A stretch of DNA of 64,000 nucleotides, from assembly GCA_905192745.1 (NCBI GenBank), contig CAJJLZ010000002.1, positions 62,001-126,000 on the forward strand. The letters run 5' to 3'. The position numbers were made by a program, and so were the translations under genes. The stretch's first letter is position 1; every line of letters starts with the position of its first letter. The notes below the pieces were generated by a model. It searched no databases, had not been told where the DNA came from, and was given only the letters and a program-made list of their open reading frames with translations. Positions 58,052 to 64,000 of this stretch are shown one piece after another. The DNA comes from an uncultured Oscillospiraceae bacterium (lineage in GTDB: Bacteria > Bacillota > Clostridia > Oscillospirales > Acutalibacteraceae).

Positions 58052-60274
58052 ATGGAACGGCCCATGGCAGTCATCGGCTTCACCTTTTTTCTGGCGCTGA
58101 CGCTGGGCTCTCTGTTGAATTTGAATCTGAACCTCGCGCTGGCGGGGCTGTTTCTGCTCGCCCTGATGGTGGGGCTGTGCGTGCGTTCTCTGCGAAAAAA
58201 CAAGCGGCTCATGACGGTGCTGTTCTCCGCCTTGGCCGCTTTTTCCATTCTTGCGGGAACGGAGGGGCTGGTTTACCGCCCGCTTCAGCAGTGGGATGGG
58301 GAGATACTGCATCTGCGGGTGCAGGCCCTCAATTACGCATCCGATCCGGACGACCGGGCCGGTATCGGGGTAAAGGTGTTGGAGGGCGCGCTGCCAAAAG
58401 GAACCAGTCTCGCGCTGAACGCCGGCTTTTGGGGGATCGACTGTGCGCCCTACGATATTCTGGAAGGGGATTTCCGCGTTTTTTCGGAGCGGGAAAACGG
58501 AGACGAGGGGATGGGCAGCTATGCCAAATCTCTGGGTATCCGGCTGGATATCGTCCCCGCCGATTACGACGGGGAGGAAACGGTGACGGTGAGTCCGCCG
58601 GAATCCCGGCCTCTGATGTACTATGTCCAGACCCTTCGCCGCAGCGCTCGGCTGGCAATCCTGTCTCAGCCGGGGGCGGAGGATGTGCAGGACGTGATGG
58701 CCGGTATGGCTTTCGGCTTCAAAAGCGGCATTCCGGTGGAGATCACCCGGATGTTCCGCGGGCTGGGCGTTTCCCATCTGCTGGCGGTATCCGGACTGCA
58801 CACCGCCCTGCTCGCGCAGGTGCTGCTGGCGTTTCTCCGGTTTCTGAAGGTTCCGCGGAGGGCCGCGCCCCTGATGACCGCGGGCTTTGTCCTGCTGTTC
58901 GTGGCGCTGACCGGCTTTACTCCGTCGGCGGTGCGGGCCGGGGTGATGAGTATGGTACTGCTGGTGGGGCTCGCGGTCGGCCGGGAGCCGGACAGCCTCA
59001 ATTCGCTGGGGTTGGCCCTGCTGGTCATCACCCTGCCCAATCCTTACGCGGTGTGTGATGTGGGGCTGCTGCTCTCTGCCGCCGCTACCTTCGGCATCCT
59101 CGCCCTGTATCCGCCGATGAAGCGGGCGACGGCCGACCGGCTCCGGGAAAACGGCGGCTTCCGGGCGCTGCTGGCCCGTCCGGTGGGGGCGGTGACGGTG
59201 ACGCTGGCGGCCACCCTGCCCACTTTGCCGGTGCTCCTGCTGAACTTCGGAACGCTGTCTCTGATTTCCCCGCTTTCCAACCTGCTGATGGTGCCGGTTT
59301 CCTCGGTGGTGATGATTGCTTCCTGCTTCGGCGCCTGCTTTTCTCTGGCGGGGATTCCGTTTCTGGCTGAAGCGGCCTTCTGGGTTGGAAAAACGGCGGC
59401 CCGTCTGCTTTTGCTGATCGGTCGGGGCCTTTATTCCCTGCCGGTAACGGCGGTGGACGCCGACCGGCTTTTCCTGCTGTTCTGTATCCCGGCGGGGTTG
59501 GCGCTGGTCGTTCTCGGCGCCCATCTGCTTGGACGGCGGGGGATGCGGGCCATGGCGCTTTGGGCGGTGATCGCCCTGCTTGGCGGAACGGCGGCGAACG
59601 GGCTGTTTATGAAAGGGGTCACCACCCTCACCGTCCTGCAGTCGGACGGATCGGCCGCCGTGCTGTTGGAACGGGAGGGCCGGTACGGCGTAGTGGTGAT
59701 AGGGGACGAGGACGCGAGCAAGGCGGCGGCCCGGGCTCTCCGGAATATTCCCGCCGCGTCGGTGGATTTTCTTCTGCTGGCCGATCTTGACGGAGGCGGC
59801 GCGTTCGCTTCTCCACTGATTACCAACGCGGCGGAGGTCGATACCCTCATTACCGTCCGGGAGGGAGAACACCGGCTCACAGCCGGGGCGCTCCCGGTGC
59901 AGGGACAAACGCTGTATCTGGACGACGGCCCGGTGCTTTTCTGGAACGACTGCCGGGCGCAGAGGCTGGAGGGCGGTTTTCTCCGCCTGACGCTGGGAAA
60001 AACCCGGGTTCTGCTCTGTCCGGCGGCGGGGGACGCGTCGGCTCTGAACCCCGACGCGCGGCTGACCAATCTGGCGGTCTATACCGGGAATGCGCCCCGG
60101 AATATCGGTGCGATTACGGCGCAGGCGGCGGTGCTCGCCTGCGATGAAACCATGCTTTCCTACACGATGAAGGGCATACCGCAGGACGCGTATTCCACCC
60201 GGGCGGCGGCGCGCGGGGACGTGACCATCCGCACCCGGGGTCAGGGGGACGCGGCGTTTGAACGGCTTTCCTGA
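58052..60274 (+). CDS. comEC: ComEC/Rec2 DNA-uptake channel with a degenerate metallo-beta-lactamase-like domain
   Basis: The 740-residue protein has an N-terminal OB-like region (about 80-190), a competence membrane domain (about 210-510) with FRGLGVSHLLAVSGLHTALLAQ and ALTGFTPSAVRAGVMS, and a C-terminal part of about 220 residues. That last part occupies the place of the metallo-beta-lactamase nuclease domain but lacks the HxHxDH motif; the corresponding segment reads DFLLLADLDGGG. Transport may persist, but nuclease activity is unlikely. AGGAGG precedes the ATG; holA follows after 15 bases, the usual Firmicutes order. Confidence 0.9.
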   Translation: MERPMAVIGFTFFLALTLGSLLNLNLNLALAGLFLLALMVGLCVRSLRKNKRLMTVLFSALAAFSILAGTEGLVYRPLQQWDGEILHLRVQALNYASDPDDRAGIGVKVLEGALPKGTSLALNAGFWGIDCAPYDILEGDFRVFSERENGDEGMGSYAKSLGIRLDIVPADYDGEETVTVSPPESRPLMYYVQTLRRSARLAILSQPGAEDVQDVMAGMAFGFKSGIPVEITRMFRGLGVSHLLAVSGLHTALLAQVLLAFLRFLKVPRRAAPLMTAGFVLLFVALTGFTPSAVRAGVMSMVLLVGLAVGREPDSLNSLGLALLVITLPNPYAVCDVGLLLSAAATFGILALYPPMKRATADRLRENGGFRALLARPVGAVTVTLAATLPTLPVLLLNFGTLSLISPLSNLLMVPVSSVVMIASCFGACFSLAGIPFLAEAAFWVGKTAARLLLLIGRGLYSLPVTAVDADRLFLLFCIPAGLALVVLGAHLLGRRGMRAMALWAVIALLGGTAANGLFMKGVTTLTVLQSDGSAAVLLEREGRYGVVVIGDEDASKAAARALRNIPAASVDFLLLADLDGGGAFASPLITNAAEVDTLITVREGEHRLTAGALPVQGQTLYLDDGPVLFWNDCRAQRLEGGFLRLTLGKTRVLLCPAAGDASALNPDARLTNLAVYTGNAPRNIGAITAQAAVLACDETMLSYTMKGIPQDAYSTRAAARGDVTIRTRGQGDAAFERLS

Positions 60275-60289
60275 AAGGGGGAACGGACG

Positions 60290-61339
60290 ATGCAGATCAC
60301 CGAAAACGAACTGAAAAAGCAACTGAAGGCCGGGGAGCTTGCGCGGGTCTATTTTCTCTACGGGGAGGAAAGCTATCTCACCTCCCACTATGCTTCTCAG
60401 ATCGCGGCAAAGGCGGCGGGAGATTCTGCGCTGGCGGAATTTAATCTCCAGAAATTTGACGGGCAGTCCTGCACGGCGGAGGAAATTGAGGACGCGGCGG
60501 AGGCTCTCCCGGTAATGGCCGACCGAAAATGCGTGACGGTGCGGGATTTCGACATAGCGGCGGGCGGCGCGTCGGCGCAGGAAAAGCTGCTTGCGCTTGT
60601 AAAGGACCCGCCGGAAGGCTGCGTGCTGATTTTCTGGCTGGACGCGGTGGAGGCCGACGTGAAGAAAAACGCCAAGTGGAAGGCGTTCCTCGCGGCGGTG
60701 GATAAGAGCGGCGCGGCAGTCAGCTTTCCCCGGAAAACGGCGGGGGATATTGTGAAGCTGCTGTGCAGCGGCGCGGCGCGGAGAGGCTGTTCCCTCAGCC
60801 CGGACAACGCCCGCCGGATGATCGAGCGCTGCGGCGGCGATCTGAACCTTCTGCTGGGGGAGCTGGACAAGCTCTCCGCCTATGCGGATGGACGGGAGAT
60901 TACCCGGGAGGATATTGAGACCCTCGGGGTACAGAATTTGGAGGCCTCGGTGTTCGATCTGTCCAAGGCGCTGCTGCAGGGCAGCTATACCAAGGCGTAC
61001 CAGATCATCCACCGTCTGTTCGTCATGCGGGAGGAGCCGGTGGCGATTCTTGCCGTCCTGTCCAACGCCTATGCCGATCTGTACCGCGCGAAGGTAGCAC
61101 GGGCGGCGGGGGAACAGGCGGAAAGCCTGACGGCGGTGTTTGCCTACCGGGGAAAGGAGTTCCGGCTGCGGAACGCGGCCAGAGACAGTGCGTCCATCCC
61201 CCTGCCGGTGCTGCGGGAGAGTCTGGAAACGCTGGCCGCCGCCGACCGGATGCTGAAATCCTCCCGCACCGATAAGCGGGTGATGCTGGAACAGACGGCG
61301 GCAAAGCTTATCCTGTTGTCCCGCACGGGCGGGCGCTGA
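60290..61339 (+). CDS. holA: DNA polymerase III delta subunit
   Basis: The 349-residue protein is the clamp-loader wrench subunit. Signatures: VYFLYGEESYLTSHYASQI at the N terminus, ALPVMADRKCVTVRD, CGGDLNLLLGELDKLSAYA and VFDLSKALLQGSYTKAYQIIHRLF, with domain III at the C terminus. It opens the beta clamp with delta-prime and tau. Ribosome site AAAGGGGG; position behind comEC is conserved. Confidence 0.95.
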   Translation: MQITENELKKQLKAGELARVYFLYGEESYLTSHYASQIAAKAAGDSALAEFNLQKFDGQSCTAEEIEDAAEALPVMADRKCVTVRDFDIAAGGASAQEKLLALVKDPPEGCVLIFWLDAVEADVKKNAKWKAFLAAVDKSGAAVSFPRKTAGDIVKLLCSGAARRGCSLSPDNARRMIERCGGDLNLLLGELDKLSAYADGREITREDIETLGVQNLEASVFDLSKALLQGSYTKAYQIIHRLFVMREEPVAILAVLSNAYADLYRAKVARAAGEQAESLTAVFAYRGKEFRLRNAARDSASIPLPVLRESLETLAAADRMLKSSRTDKRVMLEQTAAKLILLSRTGGR

Positions 61340-61390
61340 CCGGAAAGGTGACGTTGGCCATGCGGAATGCACAGAGAGGGGGCGGGACGG

Positions 61391-62089
61391 ATGCTCCGGG
61401 TACGCGAGGCAATCGTAGTGGAAGGAAAGTATGACAAAATCCGGCTGGAGTCAGTGGTGGACGGGCTGATTATCGAGACGAACGGCTTCGGCATCTTCCG
61501 GGACCGGGAGCAGATGGCGCTCCTCCGGCGGCTGGCGGCGGAGCGGGGGCTGCTGATATTGACCGACAGCGACGCGGCCGGTTTCGTCATTCGAAACCAT
61601 CTGGCGGGGAGCATCCCGCCGGAGCAGATAAAGCACGCCTTTATTCCCGAGATTCGGGGGAAGGAGAGGAGGAAGTCCGCTCCCTCCAAAGAGGGGCTGC
61701 TCGGTGTGGAGGGGATGGACGCCGACGCACTGCGGAAAGCCCTTCTCCGCGCGGGGGTTACTCTGCTGGAGAAAGAGGAGGAGGCTGCGCCGTCCGGCGG
61801 AGGGGAAGCGCTCACGCGGCTGGACCTCTATGAGGCGGGGCTGACCGGCGGCCCGGGCAGCGCGGCCCGGCGGGAACGGCTGCTGCAACGGTTGGGACTT
61901 CCGAGGAAGCTGTCCACATCCCGCCTGCTGGCGGTGATTGGCTCTGCTCTGAGCCGGGAGGAGCTTTTCTGTTTGGTCGGTGAATTGTCGGAGGCGGCGG
62001 AACAGAACGGGAAAAAGGAAGAAAACGGGGATGAATCGGATTCGGTTTGTTGGGATTCCCCGGCGGAAAAGAAAATTACAGGAAAATAG
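61391..62089 (+). CDS. rnmV: Ribonuclease M5 (5S rRNA maturase)
   Basis: The 232-residue protein has an N-terminal TOPRIM domain: VREAIVVEGKYDKIRLESVVDG with the catalytic Glu, and LLILTDSDAAGFVIRN with the acidic DxD. The HAFIPEIRGKERRKSAPSKEGLLGVEG stretch is specific to RNase M5, followed by the DUF4093 C terminus. It trims 5S rRNA precursor ends. In many Firmicutes rsmA follows; here tRNA-fMet does. The GGGGG-rich site favours the ATG at 61391. Confidence 0.93.
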   Translation: MLRVREAIVVEGKYDKIRLESVVDGLIIETNGFGIFRDREQMALLRRLAAERGLLILTDSDAAGFVIRNHLAGSIPPEQIKHAFIPEIRGKERRKSAPSKEGLLGVEGMDADALRKALLRAGVTLLEKEEEAAPSGGGEALTRLDLYEAGLTGGPGSAARRERLLQRLGLPRKLSTSRLLAVIGSALSREELFCLVGELSEAAEQNGKKEENGDESDSVCWDSPAEKKITGK

Positions 62090-62098
62090 AAAAAGGGC

Positions 62099-62127
62099 TT
62101 GCTTTTTTTTTGAGGATGCTATATAAT
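62099..62127 (+). promoter_or_regulatory. Promoter of initiator tRNA
   Basis: TTGCTT (62099-62104) and TATAAT (62122-62127) with 17-base spacing, about 30 bases before the tRNA. Confidence 0.75.
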
Positions 62128-62157
62128 AGCAAAGCACCCCAAAAAGGGGAACGACAT

Positions 62158-62234
<77 letters not shown>

Positions 62235-62238
62235 TAGG

Positions 62239-62274
62239 AAAACCTTACTATCTCCGGATAGTAAGGTTTTTTTA
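62239..62274 (+). terminator. Terminator of initiator tRNA
   Basis: AACCTTACTATC pairs with GATAGTAAGGTT around TCCG, followed by a run of T. Confidence 0.93.
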
Positions 62275-62474
62275 TGTAAAAGTATCATTATTAAGCACTA
62301 CGGCAAAGAGTACCGTTGATTTGACGATGTATGAGACGGTTATCAAAGAAGCGGATGGGAAATTGGTTGTCGCGGCGGCCGGGTGGCTCTGCTGCGGTGA
62401 GTATAAATGGGTATAAAAACGTCTGTGGGAGAAAGACTGTTCTGGAAAGTGATTTTTCCCGGGAGGACGTTGTG

Positions 62475-63365
62475 ATGAGCGGAAGAATAAGAGAAAGGGA
62501 ATATTTTTGCGGCTGGTATTTTAAATGTCAGTCGGAAGAGGAAAGTGTGGCTGTTATTCCGGCTGTTCATACGGTAGGGGGGAGGCAAACCGGCTCCATT
62601 CAGTTGATTACCGGAGAAAAAAGCTGGAATTGTCCTTTTCCGTCTCTCGACGGACAGATTCCGATCCACAGGATCCACAGGAACCGTCCTTGCGCCAGGC
62701 TGGAAGAGAATGTTTTCTCTGAAAACGGCATTCGTCTGAACCTGCATACGGGAACCCTTTCCGCCACCGGTTCCCTCCGTTTTGGAAAGCCTTCTCCGAT
62801 TTGTTACGATATTATGGGACCGTTTTGCTGCATCCCTTTCATGGAGTGCAGGCATCGTGTTTTCAGTATGCGGCACACGGTGGACGGCCGGCTGCAGGTG
62901 AATGGGAAAACCTATTGCTTTGAAAACGGCGTGGGCTATATCGAGGGCGATCAGGGGCGATCCTTCCCCAAACAATATATGTGGACGCAGTGCTGCTTTG
63001 ACGGCGGGTCCCTGATGCTCGCGACCGCCGAAATTCCGCTGGGGCCGGTTCGTTTCACCGGGGTGATCGGCGTCATACAGCTTCATGGCAGGGAGTACCG
63101 TCTTGCCACTTATCTGGGCGCGAAAGTTGTGTGTATCCGAAACCATGAGGCGGTTATCCGACAAGGAGATTTGACAATGACCGTGACATGGCCGGACCGG
63201 CTTTCTCATCCGCTTCAGGCCCCGACGGACGGCGCCATGACGAGGACGATTCGGGAAAACGTCGTTTGTCGCGCTCGTTATCAGCTTCGCAGGAAGAACC
63301 ATATTCTGTTCGACTTTGAAACTTCAGAGGCTTCCTTTGAGTATGAGTACAACGGAGGAGAATGA
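62475..63365 (+). CDS. Tocopherol cyclase-like family protein
   Basis: The 296-residue protein matches the tocopherol-cyclase-like family: EREYFCGWYFKCQ near the N terminus, IQLITGEKSWNCPFPSL, RHTVDGRLQVNGKTYCFENG and the strongly conserved GYIEGDQGRSFPKQYMWTQC. Plant members close the chroman ring; bacterial homologues in organisms without tocopherol have unknown substrates, perhaps other isoprenoid or lipid molecules. GGGAGG fixes the ATG at 62475, so the upstream in-frame codons are leader. It stands alone behind the tRNA terminator. Confidence 0.85.
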   Translation: MSGRIREREYFCGWYFKCQSEEESVAVIPAVHTVGGRQTGSIQLITGEKSWNCPFPSLDGQIPIHRIHRNRPCARLEENVFSENGIRLNLHTGTLSATGSLRFGKPSPICYDIMGPFCCIPFMECRHRVFSMRHTVDGRLQVNGKTYCFENGVGYIEGDQGRSFPKQYMWTQCCFDGGSLMLATAEIPLGPVRFTGVIGVIQLHGREYRLATYLGAKVVCIRNHEAVIRQGDLTMTVTWPDRLSHPLQAPTDGAMTRTIRENVVCRARYQLRRKNHILFDFETSEASFEYEYNGGE

Positions 63366-63511
63366 ACGCGGCGCTGAAAGCGCGAGGGCAGCCGTGCGAG
63401 AGAAAAGCATACGGAGAAACCTCGCGGCCGGCAGGACTGCGAGGTCGCTTCGTTTGTGGGGAAACTCCCTGCGCCGCCGAAGGAACGCCTTCCGCGTTGC
63501 GGTGAAACTTT

Positions 63512-63542
63512 ACAGAACTGTAGTAAATTGTTACAGTTCTGT
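63512..63542. promoter_or_regulatory. Perfect operator-like dyad
   Basis: ACAGAACTGTA (63512-63522) and TACAGTTCTGT (63532-63542) are exact inverted repeats with a 9-base AT-rich centre. It lies just upstream of the first extended -10 box (63569-63574), the right place for a regulator. Confidence 0.55.
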
Positions 63543-63574
63543 TGTTGGCGCTTCGCCGTCGGGTCTGATATAAT

Positions 63575-63752
63575 ATTGTCAGGGAGAAATGCGAAAGCAT
63601 TTCTCGGTAGCGCCGCTAACAAAGGCTCGCATAGAATTTGGCTGGGCGGCGTTATGGTATAATGACGTTCAGGAGAAATGCGAAAGCATTTCTCGGTAGC
63701 GCCGCTAACAAAGGCTCGCACAGAACTAATCCGGGCGGCGCTATGGTATAAT
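63575..63752 (+). repeat. Tandem 89-bp structured repeat, two units
   Basis: Units 63575-63663 and 63664-63752 share a 48-base identical core (63584-63631 and 63673-63720). Each has hairpin 1 GAGAAATGC-GAAA-GCATTTCTC with a GNRA-type loop, and hairpin 2 in which TAGCGCCGC pairs with GCGGCGTTA (unit 1, one G-U) or GCGGCGCTA (unit 2, perfect). Each unit ends in TGGTATAAT, an extended -10 box. A third such box (TGATATAAT) lies exactly 89 bases before the first. Confidence 0.85.
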
Positions 63753-63823
63753 GGCAATAGAAGTTGTTCTGCCGGCAAGGCGCCCCAATGGACGGCGCCG
63801 CCATTGCAAAGGGAGGCAAAACC

Positions 63824-64000
63824 ATGGCGCTTTTCGAAAAGAAGAAGAAAAAGGGGCGAGTCAGCAACGCGGTGGTGTTTCTGCTGGCCTTTATCCTGTT
63901 TTTGCTTGTGTTCGGCGGCCTTTGCCTGTGGGCGGTGGTAAAGATCAACGAGGAACGCCGGGCAAACGATTCCTCCGTGGTCAGTCTGATCGATTCCTCC
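63824..64000 (+). CDS. Membrane-anchored protein, N-terminal fragment (cut by window edge)
   Basis: The first 59 codons are present. They encode a basic start (MALFEKKKKKGRVSN), one hydrophobic span (about 16-40), and an acidic/Ser-rich segment after it, so the rest is probably outside the membrane as in LytR-CpsA-Psr or similar anchored proteins. The family cannot be decided from this fragment. AAAGGGAGG precedes the ATG, and the tandem repeat with its extended -10 box at 63747 lies just upstream. Confidence 0.7.
   Translation, partial: MALFEKKKKKGRVSNAVVFLLAFILFLLVFGGLCLWAVVKINEERRANDSSVVSLIDSS

Larger units (their letters stand above)
63366..63823. other. Repeat-rich intergenic region upstream of the partial gene
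   Basis: About 460 bases without a supported gene. It holds a GC-rich stretch, a perfect dyad at 63512-63542, a tandem 89-bp repeat with hairpins at 63575-63752, and extended -10 boxes at 63569, 63658 and 63747. Antisense reading frames here look non-coding. Confidence 0.6.

Noticed and set aside
55528..58248. Minus-strand open reading frame of 906 codons
   Set aside because: It is the antisense shadow of typA, whose GTPase motifs are complete on the plus strand.
57842..61372. Minus-strand open reading frame of 1176 codons
   Set aside because: It lies antisense to comEC, holA and the phosphoribosyltransferase gene, is rich in Arg, Gly, His and Gln, and has no domain pattern. GC-rich codon bias often opens the antisense frame.
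63154..63600. Minus-strand open reading frame in the repeat-rich region
   Set aside because: It overlaps the tocopherol-cyclase-like gene and the dyad, lacks a ribosome site, and has composition of translated repeats.

Overview
The window comes from a GC-rich, low-branching Gram-positive anaerobe, most likely a spore-forming Clostridia member of the Oscillospiraceae/Ruminococcaceae type. The basis is strong AGGAGG-type ribosome binding sites, sigma-A-like promoters, a complete Spo0A gene, Firmicutes-specific families (DUF4321, DUF6514, KhpA, YlxM, RNase M5) and a probable Re-type citrate synthase. This assignment is inferred from gene content; I could not run a phylogeny.

Layout. 1-6.6 kb: sugar O-acetyltransferase, DUF1015 protein, a visibly AT-rich deoR/xre pair flanked by related intergenic motifs, a Re-citrate-synthase-like enzyme and a TIM-barrel sugar isomerase. 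6.7-16.5 kb (minus strand): a cell-shape and division block read as HAD hydrolase, zapA, U32 peptidase, dut, DUF4321, maf, mreB, mreC, mreD, mrdA. 16.6-20.9 kb: sbcC/sbcD. 21-23.5 kb: ylxM-ffh-rpsP-khpA (signal recognition and ribosome). 23.7-29.5 kb: esterase, CmpB-like membrane protein, pgeF, a split ChrA transporter whose N-terminal half is fused to a glycosyltransferase, and a LURP-one-like protein. 30-35.1 kb: a four-gene Gld-like ABC export system. 35.7 kb: tRNA-Ala(CGC), then an AT-richer methyltransferase and an AGE-family epimerase. 38.4-42.1 kb: MarR regulator, a 56-aa DUF1540 protein, and a cadmium/zinc efflux ATPase with its ArsR-type repressor and a perfect operator dyad. 42.4-47.8 kb: USP-like protein, ECF S-component, DUF6514-spo0A and an orphan PAS/GAF histidine kinase. 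47.9-51.9 kb: thioredoxin reductase, YbaK deacylase, lysoplasmalogenase-like protein and a sigma factor with a large C-terminal extension. 52.1-55.3 kb: an operon of esterase-DUF1653 fusion, condensation-type acyltransferase and zinc-ribbon membrane protein. 55.5-62.1 kb: typA, phosphoribosyltransferase, comEC, holA, rnmV. 62.1-64 kb: initiator tRNA, a tocopherol-cyclase-like gene, a tandem 89-bp structured repeat and the start of a membrane-anchored protein cut by the window edge.

The best candidates for undescribed biology are the glycosyltransferase-ChrA fusion, the esterase/acyltransferase/zinc-ribbon operon, the tandem 89-bp repeat whose units each hold two hairpins and an extended -10 box, and the repeated hairpin motifs flanking the deoR/xre island. 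No CRISPR array, insertion sequence, rRNA or phage module was seen.
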